From assembly GCA_050480245.1 (NCBI GenBank), contig JBCNEQ010000018.1: a stretch of DNA of 36,058 bases, one strand, 5' to 3'. The translations under genes and the position numbers were made by a program. Below the pieces are notes generated by a model that did not search any database, was not told where the DNA came from, and worked only from the letters and a program-made list of their open reading frames with translations. Source of the stretch: Anoxybacillus sp050480245 (GTDB lineage Bacteria; Bacillota; Bacilli; Bacillales; Anoxybacillaceae). This document shows, one piece after another, positions 8,381 to 15,437 of this stretch (the stretch's first letter is position 1; each line of letters starts with the position of its first letter).

Positions 8381-9070
8381 TTATGCTATTTTTCGCTTAT
8401 CGGTCTTTTTATTTTTCACATAGCCCGCTAGTAAAATCAATGCGGTGACAACAATAAGAAATACGAGCGATTGCGAACCATGTGGAACAGCGATCCATTT
8501 TTGTAACTGTTCATCCTTTAATAACATTTCCCCTGCTGTCCATGCTAAAATACCTGAGCCAACGTACGGAATCCACTTATATTTTTCCATCGCCAACACA
8601 ATGGCCTTTGATCCGAAAATCATAATCGGAATGCTGATCGCGACACCAAAAGCAATCATGCCAATATGCCCACCAGATGCACCAGCAATCGCAACGACGT
8701 TATCTAAACTCATGATAGCATCGGCAACGATAATGGTCCAAATGGCTTTCCATAACCGATCTGCCGCTTGTACATTTGCTTCCTCTTCCCCGTTAATTAA
8801 CACTTTATATGCAATCCAAAGCAACAATAATCCCCCGACAAGATGGACGAACGGAATTTGTAATAACAATACAATGACTGCGGCAAATAATACGCGTAAA
8901 ATAACCGCTCCAGCTGTACCAAATAAAATGGCTCGATTGCGTTGTTTTTCTGGCAACCGATGTGTAGCCATCGCAATAACAATTGCATTATCTCCAGATA
9001 AAATAATGTCGATGGCAATAATTTTTAGCAAGGCAAGAAGCGCTTCTGATGAAATCATCCAATCACCCAT
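8381..9070 (-). CDS. TerC-family integral membrane protein (YjbE type)
   Basis: A 229-residue, mostly hydrophobic protein with about seven membrane helices. It has the two signature acidic helices of the TerC family: DIILSGDNAIVIAMA near residues 21-35 and DAIMSLDNVVAIAG near 117-130. The family exports or handles metal ions; several Bacillus members act in Mn2+ efflux or metal loading of secreted enzymes. Length and motifs fit the YjbE subgroup. AGGGGAAC precedes the ATG. Some relatives are controlled by the yybP-ykoY Mn riboswitch, but the 225-base upstream gap shows no clear copy. The substrate is not determined by sequence. Confidence 0.85.
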   Translation of the reverse strand: MGDWMISSEALLALLKIIAIDIILSGDNAIVIAMATHRLPEKQRNRAILFGTAGAVILRVLFAAVIVLLLQIPFVHLVGGLLLLWIAYKVLINGEEEANVQAADRLWKAIWTIIVADAIMSLDNVVAIAGASGGHIGMIAFGVAISIPIMIFGSKAIVLAMEKYKWIPYVGSGILAWTAGEMLLKDEQLQKWIAVPHGSQSLVFLIVVTALILLAGYVKNKKTDKRKIA

Positions 9071-9250
9071 TACAGTTCCCCTTTTTCAATGTACTTCTCC
9101 CCTATCTTATCGCGAAGCTCGTCTACATTCAACTTTTGTATTCCGACATATATGTTAAATTCTCTCTCTATTTTTACAAAAACCGATCGTTGTAATGTAT
9201 TTGTAACATAATTTAATGGCTATGTAACAATTTTTCGACATCTTTTTTGC

Positions 9251-9256
9251 TATAAT
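9251..9256 (+). promoter_or_regulatory. -10 element of the NlpC/P60 gene
   Basis: Consensus TATAAT 39 bases before the ATG, followed by a GGAGGTTT ribosome site at 9281-9288. No convincing -35 is present at 16-18 bases. Confidence 0.5.
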
Positions 9257-9294
9257 GTACTCGTCGATGGAACAAGTCTTTGGAGGTTTAAGCA

Positions 9295-9744
9295 ATGAAA
9301 AGATTTCTAGCTGCTACCGCTCTCTTTATGTTGCTATGTTTCATGTATCTTGTAACCCCTTTCAAAACAGAAGCTGCGTTTTCAGCCAAGACGCTTATCG
9401 CTGAAGCGCATAAAGTTATTGGTACACCGTATCGCGCAGGAGGAACAACACCAAAAGGATTCGATTGCTCTGGTTTTGTTAGTTATGCATACAAAAAAGT
9501 AGGCGTTTCACTTCCTCGTTCTTCAGAAGCGATGTATAAGAAAGGAAAGCCTGTTTCCCCCAAACAATTAGCACCAGGGGATTTGCTGTTTTTCAAAACA
9601 TCGAAACATAAGGGGATCTCTCACGTTGCAATCTATATTGGCAACGGTCGCATGATTCATGCGACATCATCGAAAGGGGTTAAAGTAGACTCTATTTATC
9701 AATCTTATTGGAAACAACGTTTTGTTGGAGCAAAACGACTATAA
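9295..9744 (+). CDS. Secreted NlpC/P60 cell-wall endopeptidase
   Basis: A 149-residue protein with a Sec signal peptide (KRF, hydrophobic core LAATALFMLLCFMYLV, cleavage probably after TEAAF). A single NlpC/P60 Cys-peptidase domain follows. The catalytic triad is readable: Cys in GFDCSGFVSYAY (about residue 55), His in ISHVAIYIGNG (about 108), and a third polar His in MIHATS (about 120). Such enzymes cut gamma-D-Glu-diaminopimelate bonds of peptidoglycan. There is no LysM or SH3 wall-binding module, so it is the minimal secreted form. It is followed by a large hairpin and then a strong terminator. Confidence 0.92.
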   Translation: MKRFLAATALFMLLCFMYLVTPFKTEAAFSAKTLIAEAHKVIGTPYRAGGTTPKGFDCSGFVSYAYKKVGVSLPRSSEAMYKKGKPVSPKQLAPGDLLFFKTSKHKGISHVAIYIGNGRMIHATSSKGVKVDSIYQSYWKQRFVGAKRL

Positions 9745-9750
9745 TGCGAA

Positions 9751-9796
9751 AGCAAGCACTTCATGCCGAACGTCTTTTCGACGCGGAGTGCTTGCT
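9751..9796 (+). other. Long imperfect hairpin between the NlpC gene and its terminator
   Basis: A perfect 10-bp outer stem AGCAAGCACT / AGTGCTTGCT encloses a second stem, CCG (9766-9768) and CGTC (9771-9774) pairing with GACG and CGG (9780-9786) around a TTTTC loop. It begins 7 bases after the stop codon. No T-tract follows, so it is not itself a standard terminator. It could protect the 3' end of the mRNA or be a small dispersed repeat; no second copy was seen in the window. Confidence 0.6.
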
Positions 9797-9805
9797 CTCG
9801 ACAGT

Positions 9806-9835
9806 AAAGCAGGGAATGTCCCCTGCTTTTTTTTT
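9806..9835 (+). terminator. Terminator of the NlpC/P60 gene
   Basis: AGCAGGG / CCCTGCT with a 6-base loop, followed by nine T. Confidence 0.9.
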
Positions 9836-9912
9836 CATGATTTTTTCATTTTCCCCCGCATTTTTCCGATATATAATGTATGTAATATGGGGATGATGGA
9901 GGTGCTTTTTGT

Positions 9913-11394
9913 TTATATCATTTGTTGTTGAATGGCCGCGGCACGATGGGCTGTTTCTGTTACATACGCTGCCATTTGTTCATTCGCATCTTTTAAATGT
10001 TCAACTGTTGCGCTTACTTCTTCAAGCGATGCGCTCGACTGCTGAATGAAAACAGAAAAATCGCTGATGGAACGGTCCATTTTTTCTCCTTGTTTCTCTA
10101 ACTTTTCGCTAATGATAAAAAAGTGTGATAGCTGCTCTTGTAAGTAAGTTAGCGATTGATATAGCTTTTCGAAGTAAGCGTTGACTTCACTTGTCAACGT
10201 CTCATTTTTTGTCAGTTGTTCGCTCGTTTCATCCATCCGCTCCAGCAACTCATTATTGCTTTCATTCACTTCTGACAAATTGTGAACGATTTGTTGTGTC
10301 GTCTCCTCCGTCAACACAGCTAGCTTGCGAATTTCTTCAGCGACAACCGCAAATCCTTTTCCATATTCCCCTGCGCGTGCTGCCTCGATTGTCGCATTTA
10401 ATGCCAATAAGTTCGTCTGATTTGTAATTTGATTAATTTTTTTTGTTAACTCATTTGTACTCGCAATTTTGCTCGTTAACGCATTTAATGTTGCCCTTGT
10501 GGCATGAATGACTTCGTGAAACTTTTCTGTATGCATCAATAACAAATGCATTTTTTGTATGCCCGCTTGCGCCATTTCGCTCGATTGTGACGAATGCTCT
10601 TTCAGTTGTCTAGAAGTCTCGTAAATGCGCTCACCCATCGCTTTCGCTTCCGCTACTTCATTGTGTATATCGATGACTTGCTCGCTCTGCGCCTGACCCG
10701 CTACCGCAGCTTGACGAATCGGTTCTTTCATTTCTTCTTGCGCTTGCACATTTTGAAGTACTTTTTGGTGAATATGTTCGACGTTTTCAATAATATGCTT
10801 TACTTGTTGTTCGAGCTCATGTCTTCTTGCTGTTTGTTTTTCTTTTTCAGCATGCGCTTGCCCAACGTGTTCAACAAGTTGATGAAACTGCTTACGGCTT
10901 AGATATAGCAGCACAGAAAGCGCGATACCGATCACCACATAAACAATAAACACCGTATGCCCTGTTTTTTGAAACACTTGTTGAAAAGGGGAAGGAACGA
11001 GTGCACTAATAACTAAAATGATTCCCCCAAGTAAAATGCCTGTAATAAACAGTATACGATTTAGATGTAAAACTGAAAACACAACTAAACAAAAAGCAAG
11101 GGCAATTGTTCCTAAGCCCCCTCCAGTCGTAAACAGACTGACTAAAGTGGCCAAAAATATTATAAAAATAATAAAGTATGGGTAAATCAGCTCGTACTTT
11201 TTCATTTTTCTTAAAGCTACATAAACGCATACATTCAGACCCAAACTTCCTCCATAGATGGCGGCCTTCTCTACTCTCTCCCCAATCAAAATAAGCCCGA
11301 CTACACCTGTTACTGCACTAAGCGTGTAAATAAGAAACAAGAAAAAATTTTTCTTCCTCAGTTCTTCCATTTTAAGCTGCTCAATAAAATCCAC
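9913..11394 (-). CDS. Methyl-accepting chemotaxis protein with six-helix membrane sensor
   Basis: A 493-residue receptor. Instead of the usual two helices around an extracellular domain, the first 170 residues form six closely spaced membrane helices (about 16-37, 43-62, 67-88, 91-111, 113-133, 146-166). A cytoplasmic coiled coil follows directly, with no recognisable HAMP domain. The signalling tip is intact: ITNQTNLLALNATIEAARAG, then EYGKGFAVVAEEIRKLA. The sensor may detect a membrane or intracellular cue such as energy state or a lipophilic molecule. It starts at GTG with GGGGGAG upstream. It is an isolated gene, so its signal cannot be deduced from context. Confidence 0.9.
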   Translation of the reverse strand: MDFIEQLKMEELRKKNFFLFLIYTLSAVTGVVGLILIGERVEKAAIYGGSLGLNVCVYVALRKMKKYELIYPYFIIFIIFLATLVSLFTTGGGLGTIALAFCLVVFSVLHLNRILFITGILLGGIILVISALVPSPFQQVFQKTGHTVFIVYVVIGIALSVLLYLSRKQFHQLVEHVGQAHAEKEKQTARRHELEQQVKHIIENVEHIHQKVLQNVQAQEEMKEPIRQAAVAGQAQSEQVIDIHNEVAEAKAMGERIYETSRQLKEHSSQSSEMAQAGIQKMHLLLMHTEKFHEVIHATRATLNALTSKIASTNELTKKINQITNQTNLLALNATIEAARAGEYGKGFAVVAEEIRKLAVLTEETTQQIVHNLSEVNESNNELLERMDETSEQLTKNETLTSEVNAYFEKLYQSLTYLQEQLSHFFIISEKLEKQGEKMDRSISDFSVFIQQSSASLEEVSATVEHLKDANEQMAAYVTETAHRAAAIQQQMI

Positions 11395-11485
11395 TTGAGT
11401 CTCCCCCTTTTCCTTTTTTCTATAACTATATCAAAAAAATAGGAAAGTAGTAAATGATATTCTGAAAATTAGGAATATATTCATG

Positions 11486-11519
11486 TGAAAAAACACCGCG
11501 CGAACGGCGCGGCGGTGTC
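11486..11519 (-). terminator. Terminator of the nitric oxide synthase gene
   Basis: On the minus strand a G+C-rich stem (ACACCGC / GCGGTGT with inner GC pairs) is followed by TTTTTT. It overlaps the stop codon of the gene. Confidence 0.8.
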
Positions 11520-12579
11520 ATTCATAAGGACGTTGTTGATAAAAATAATTCGGTTTGACTATTGTATTCTCATAATATTGATGGAAGATGTGCGTTGTTG
11601 CAGGCGAAAGCGGTGGAATGAGCCACGTCCAACTGCCTGTTACTTTCCTTCCTGCTTCTTGCTCTTGCTGTTCAAAACGTTTAAACTGCTGAGCCGCTGT
11701 ATGATGATCGACAATACTTACCCCTGCTTTTTTATATGAGTATAAAACAGCGATATTTAATTCAACAAGCGCCTGATCTTTCCATAATGTACTATTTCTT
11801 GACGTATCAAGTCCCATGCATGAAGCAATTTTCGGAAGCATGTTATAGCGGTAATCATCAGCAAAATTGCGCGCACCAATTTCCGTCCCCATGTACCACC
11901 CATTAAACGGAGCTGCCGTATAGCGTATGCCTCCGATTTCTAAACACATATCTGAAATAATTGGAACAGCATACCATTTTAACTGTAAATCGCGAAACCA
12001 TGAAAACGTCGGGTGTTCAATCGGCACTTCAAGCACAATATCTTTTGGAATCGGAAACAACTTCGGCTTGCGCCCATCGACTTGAATAACGAGAGGTAAA
12101 ATGTCAAAATGCGTTCGTTCCCCTTTCCAACCTAACTGCTCACATGCTTTCGTAAACGATATGGACGATGAATCCCCGATCGTTCCATGCTCTGTTTCGT
12201 AACCAGCATAGCGAATTAACTGATGATTCCAAATGCGCACTCGCTCAGGACGAAAAATAGTAATGGTCGGACGGATTTTCCCACCGTTTGTCGCAAATTC
12301 GATGTGATGAAACAGCCGCTCAACAACATCCTCTTCCCGCTCAATCGTACGCGCATCAAACACGTGAAGCGTTTGCCAAAATAGACGCCCGATACAACGA
12401 TTGCTGTTGCGCCATGCCATACGCGCTCCGTGCTCAAGCTCTTCATACGTATGTTCATACGTCCCTGTTTGTTCAATTTCTCGCTTCACTTGTTGCAACC
12501 GCTCATATATTTCATCATCGTTTTTTCCTAGTTCTGTATAACATAACGTAATAAATTGTTCCGCCTCTTTCCATAACAT
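11518..12579 (-). CDS. nos: Nitric oxide synthase, oxygenase-only bacterial type
   Basis: Oxidises L-arginine to NO and citrulline using haem, a tetrahydropterin-type cofactor and electrons from host reductases. The 353-residue protein is the oxygenase domain alone, as in Bacillus and Geobacillus. The haem-ligand motif WRNSNRCIGR gives the proximal Cys at residue 62. The substrate region GWYMGTEIGARNF contains the Arg-binding Glu, and the C-terminal WTWLIPPLSPATTHIFH matches the pterin/dimer region. In Bacilli NO is linked to protection from oxidative stress. No reductase gene is adjacent. It is a single gene with its own terminator. Confidence 0.96.
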   Translation of the reverse strand: MLWKEAEQFITLCYTELGKNDDEIYERLQQVKREIEQTGTYEHTYEELEHGARMAWRNSNRCIGRLFWQTLHVFDARTIEREEDVVERLFHHIEFATNGGKIRPTITIFRPERVRIWNHQLIRYAGYETEHGTIGDSSSISFTKACEQLGWKGERTHFDILPLVIQVDGRKPKLFPIPKDIVLEVPIEHPTFSWFRDLQLKWYAVPIISDMCLEIGGIRYTAAPFNGWYMGTEIGARNFADDYRYNMLPKIASCMGLDTSRNSTLWKDQALVELNIAVLYSYKKAGVSIVDHHTAAQQFKRFEQQEQEAGRKVTGSWTWLIPPLSPATTHIFHQYYENTIVKPNYFYQQRPYE

Positions 12580-12806
12580 ATGCCATCACTCCATGTTCGT
12601 ATCTTCTTATACAATACATCATGTATGAAGAAAATGAAAAGAAGGAGCATGTCGTTTCCTGTTCCACTCTCCATCCTTATCATTTATAATAATACTGGGG
12701 AACGGTCTTCATCTGTACTGCCACATCAAATAAAGCCTCTCTTCGACACACGACATGCCACACAGCTGTTTCCCTTTCTACTTTTCCAAACGAAAGGAGG
12801 GTAAGC

Positions 12807-13214
12807 ATGGAGCATATGCTACAACGCATTTTGGACAAGCTCGAAAAGATGGGAACAGAACTTGAAGAAGTCAAAGCTAACGTGGCAACAAAACAAGAGC
12901 TTGAAGAAATCAAAGCTAACATGGCAACAAAACAAGAGCTTGAAGAAATCAAAGCTAACATGGTAACAAAGCAAGAGCTTGAAGAAATCAAAGCTAACAT
13001 GGCGACAAGGCAAGAGCTTGAAGAAATCAAAGCTAACATGGCGACAAGGCAAGACTTAGCGCTTGTCCAGCAAGCGGTGCTTGAAACAAATGAGATCGTC
13101 AAAAAACTAGAAAGCAAAATCGACAACCATGAGCAACTGTTAACTCTTCTTTCACACCGCTCTCTTGAGCATGAGGCTTCCATTTCTAGCATTCGTTTCA
13201 TTTTAACGAAATAA
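12807..13214 (+). CDS. Coiled-coil protein built of 13-residue tandem repeats
   Basis: A 135-residue protein of unknown function. Residues 18-82 are five copies of a 13-residue unit, consensus ELEEIKANMATKQ, between a short N-terminal helix and a longer C-terminal coiled coil (LVQQAVLETNEIVKKLE, then SKIDNHEQLL). The whole chain is predicted helical, charged and Cys-free, with no signal or membrane segment. Hydrophobic L, I, M recur at 3- and 4-residue spacing, but a 13-residue period is not a heptad multiple, so the coil must be locally over- or underwound. GAAAGGAGGG lies close before the ATG, so translation is likely strong. Similar (M)ATKxDLxE repeat proteins occur in many bacteria, but I know no assigned role. 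Confidence 0.75.
   Translation: MEHMLQRILDKLEKMGTELEEVKANVATKQELEEIKANMATKQELEEIKANMVTKQELEEIKANMATRQELEEIKANMATRQDLALVQQAVLETNEIVKKLESKIDNHEQLLTLLSHRSLEHEASISSIRFILTK
12858..13052 (+). repeat. Five tandem 39-bp repeats inside the coiled-coil gene
   Basis: Units start at 12858, 12897, 12936, 12975 and 13014. They differ at only a few bases (for example GTC/ATC, GTG/ATG, AAA/AGG). Because 39 is a multiple of three, gain or loss of units keeps the frame open. The high identity implies recent expansion or homogenisation. Confidence 0.95.
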
Positions 13215-13237
13215 ACGAGGGGCTCCCCTCGTTTATT
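13210..13237. terminator. Bidirectional terminator after the repeat gene
   Basis: A perfect 13-bp inverted repeat AATAAACGAGGGG / CCCCTCGTTTATT around CT. It lies between the plus-strand repeat gene and the 3' end of the minus-strand anti-sigma remnant. Confidence 0.85.
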
Positions 13238-13632
13238 CTATATGGTGTAACATATATTCATCTCCTTGTCGAACGATAACGACATAAAATGTACCAATGG
13301 ATTCGTTTGTACGTGCGTTGATTACTGTCACTTTCACTCGGTCGGTTTCACCTCGATATACGTTTGAAAGTTCGTCGACTTTTGATCGACAACGTCAAAT
13401 TCAATGTAACCTGTGTAACCTGTTAAATGAGCTGCATCAGCGTAATACGTACGCACAATGCGATACTTCCCATTTTCTAACTTGCCGCAGCAATGGCAAC
13501 ATACGCAGGACTAAATGACTTTCGCTTCGGTTGTTTTTCCCTTTTTTCAATCTGAGCGATCACTTTATTCTTCAATTGCTCCGTCACGACAATGTGTTCC
13601 ATCTCTTTTTTATATCGCTCACGCAAAATCAT
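13233..13632 (-). pseudogene. Broken anti-sigma-factor-like gene
   Basis: Starts at ATG 13632 with AAGGGGAG at good spacing, overlapping the ancestral end of the sigma gene, as expected for a coupled sigma/anti-sigma pair. The first frame reads MILRERYKKEMEHIV and continues to a short hydrophobic stretch (AYVAIAAA) before stopping. Coding then continues in a second frame near 13480 (ENGKYRIVRTYYADAAHLTG and onward) and a third near 13352 (ETDRVKVTVINARTNESIG and onward), ending at TAA 13233. At least two single-base frameshifts, and probable loss of most of a membrane segment, make it non-functional. The anti-sigma identity is inferred from position and layout; no domain is firmly recognised. 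Confidence 0.65.
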
Positions 13633-14100
13633 ACTCCCCTTTCAGCTTGTTTTTTAACATCTCCCGCGCACGAGCAAGCAACGAACTGTACTTTCACGCT
13701 TTTTCAACAAATGGGCGATTTCTTTTGTTTGATATCCTTCATAATAAAATAAATGAATGACTTCTCTATATTTCATCGGAAGCGATGTCACAGCTTCAAT
13801 GACATCGAAGTTACCTCTACCATCGACAAGGGAAGAATGCGACCATTCTTCATAGGTATCCATTTTTCGATACGCAAACGACTTTAACTTATTTTTACGT
13901 ACGTTCACGGTAACGCGAATCAACCACGCCTTCACATGCTCCTCACTTTGCAACCGGTCCATATGTTCATATAGCTTAATAAACACCTCTTGAAACACAT
14001 CTTCTGGATCATGTAGATTTCTCATATACGTATACGCTAGACGTAATACTACATTCCCATACTCATCCATGGCACGTTTGATTTGTTCTTTTGTGCACAA
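13619..14100 (-). pseudogene. ECF-type sigma factor with 3' frameshift
   Basis: Region 2 (EDVFQEVFIKLYEHMDRL and AWLIRVTVNVRKNKLKS) and region 4 (SLPMKYREVIHLFYYEGYQT, then KEIAHLLKKRESTVR) identify an ECF sigma-70 factor. Starts at TTG 14100 with AAAGGAGG upstream. The current frame ends early at 13654 with VRCLLVRGRC. In a shifted frame the expected tail follows (RAREMLKNKLKGEYDFA, stop at 13619). The simplest explanation is loss of one TTGC unit from a TTGCTTGC run near 13675-13685. Only the last 15-20 residues are affected, so some activity might remain, but the paired anti-sigma gene is also broken. Confidence 0.8.
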
Positions 14101-14182
14101 AGAAACGACCTCCTTTCACTCCATATACAACTGAACAGGTGAAAATGTTGCGACCGATCAAATTTTTTTATCCTAAGCATAC

Positions 14183-14217
14183 AAAAAGACAGCGAGTGAT
14201 GCACCCGCTGTCTTTTT
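14183..14217 (-). terminator. Terminator of the peroxiredoxin gene
   Basis: AAAAAGACAGCG...GTG / CAC...CGCTGTCTTTTT with one mismatch and an ATG loop. The minus-strand side ends in a T-run; the stop codon lies in the arm. Confidence 0.85.
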
Positions 14218-14866
14218 ATGTTTGCTTCGTACAAAACCACCAATCAAAACAATCGATTTCCCCTTGTTTTGCTTTATTTAATCGTTCTTCTGCTTCTTGA
14301 ATAGTGCGCGGCGGCGGCATAATGAGCCGATCTCCTACTAACTCGTTATGTGGCCAATTCGCTGGTGTTGCTGCTTTATATGCATCTGTTGTTTGCAACG
14401 CTTTCACTGCTCTCACAATTTCGTATATGTTTCTTCCGACCGATTCAGGGTACGTTAACATGAGACGAATCGTCCCCTCGTGGTCAACAACATATACACT
14501 GCGCACCGTTCTTGTCCCTTTCGTTGGATGAATCATCCCGAGCTGTTTCGCCACATATCCAAGTTCATCCGCAATAATTGGGAATGAAATGTTAACACGA
14601 AGTTTTTCACGAATCCACTCGATCCATTTCATGTGGGAAAACACTTGTTCAACCGACAGACCGATTAACTCTGTATTCATCTCGTTAAATTGTGGCTTCA
14701 TTTTCTCAAACGCCACGAACTCTGTCGTGCAGACCGGGGTAAAATCAGCTGGATGACTAAAGAGGACAAACCAACGCCCAGCATAATCATCTGGCAATGT
14801 GATCGTTCCAACAGTCGTCACTACCGTCATCGTTGGAAAGCGGTCTGAAATAAATGGCATGCTCAT
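14216..14866 (-). CDS. Peroxiredoxin, Prx6/archaeal thioredoxin-peroxidase type
   Basis: Thiol peroxidase reducing H2O2 and organic hydroperoxides. The 216-residue protein has the peroxidatic Cys46 in PADFTPVCTTEF and the long C-terminal arm typical of the Prx6 group (WPHNELVGDRLIMPPP). Two further Cys, at about 206 and 212 in DCFDWWFC, match the C-terminal Cys pair that resolves the disulfide in thermophilic and archaeal members. No reductase is adjacent, so electrons probably come from the general thioredoxin system. It is a single gene just upstream of the decayed sigma operon. Confidence 0.92.
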   Translation of the reverse strand: MSMPFISDRFPTMTVVTTVGTITLPDDYAGRWFVLFSHPADFTPVCTTEFVAFEKMKPQFNEMNTELIGLSVEQVFSHMKWIEWIREKLRVNISFPIIADELGYVAKQLGMIHPTKGTRTVRSVYVVDHEGTIRLMLTYPESVGRNIYEIVRAVKALQTTDAYKAATPANWPHNELVGDRLIMPPPRTIQEAEERLNKAKQGEIDCFDWWFCTKQT

Positions 14867-15033
14867 CCCTCCATACGTTTTACCGTTTCATCTTATGCAT
14901 CTCCCCATAGGCATGAACATTGTCCTCACTTTGTCATAATTTTGTCACAAACAAAAATACACTTCTTCTTTTCAAAGCATTTCATTTTAATTAAAGTACC
15001 CATATATGTATATGAATGAGGAGGGATAGCTCT

Positions 15034-15395
15034 ATGAGTGAAAAAATAAGTCGTCGAACGTTTTTAAAACGTTCAACAGTTGCTGGTGCAACAGCTGGGA
15101 TGTTGCTTACGACAAAAACACCGGGATACGCACAAACTGACAAATCAGACGAAAACACGTTAATCGGCTCACTTATTGACTTAACAAAATGTGATGGTTG
15201 CGCAGCTTATGACACACCATTATGTGTGACAGCTTGTAAACAAAAAAATGAACACCGTTTCCCACAGCCACAAAAACCAATCAAAGATTATTGGCCACAA
15301 AAAAGCATGAAGACTGGTCCAACGAAAAAGACCGCACTAATCGCCTCACTCCTTACAACTGGACATACGTTGAAAAAGTGCAAGTAAAATTGTAA
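15034..15395 (+). pseudogene. Truncated Tat-exported 4Fe-4S ferredoxin subunit
   Basis: GAGGAGGG precedes the ATG at 15034. The product begins with a twin-arginine signal (SRRTFLKRSTVAGATAGM), then DLTKCDGCAAYDTPLCVTAC, the first ferredoxin Cys cluster of DmsB/NrfC/PsrB-like electron-transfer subunits. In the run of A near 15300 the frame slips. The native-looking continuation (KKHEDWSNEKDRTNRL, then TPYNWTYVEKVQVKL) is found in the next frame up to a stop at 15393-15395. The remaining three clusters are absent. It is the remains of the iron-sulfur subunit of a molybdopterin-type or similar exported reductase; no partner subunit is nearby. Confidence 0.8.
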
Positions 15396-15437
15396 ATTTC
15401 CTCATTTCTCCACCCCATCCGTCGTACAAACAAACTG

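Noticed and set aside
8445..9158. Plus-strand 237-codon frame opposite the TerC gene
   Set aside because: Antisense to a clearly conserved membrane protein, with low-complexity Asn/Thr/Ala product and no ribosome site.
9071..9294. yybP-ykoY Mn riboswitch upstream of the TerC gene
   Set aside because: Some family members have one, but I could not find its conserved loops, and the region is shared with the divergent NlpC promoter.
12858..13052. Possible CRISPR array from five regular repeats
   Set aside because: Units are directly contiguous with no spacers, in frame within a coding gene with a good ribosome site.
12680..13201. Minus-strand 173-codon frame opposite the repeat gene
   Set aside because: Open only because the repeats lack stops on both strands. 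Its product is a Ser/Leu/Phe-rich repeat with no ribosome site; the plus frame has clear coiled-coil logic.
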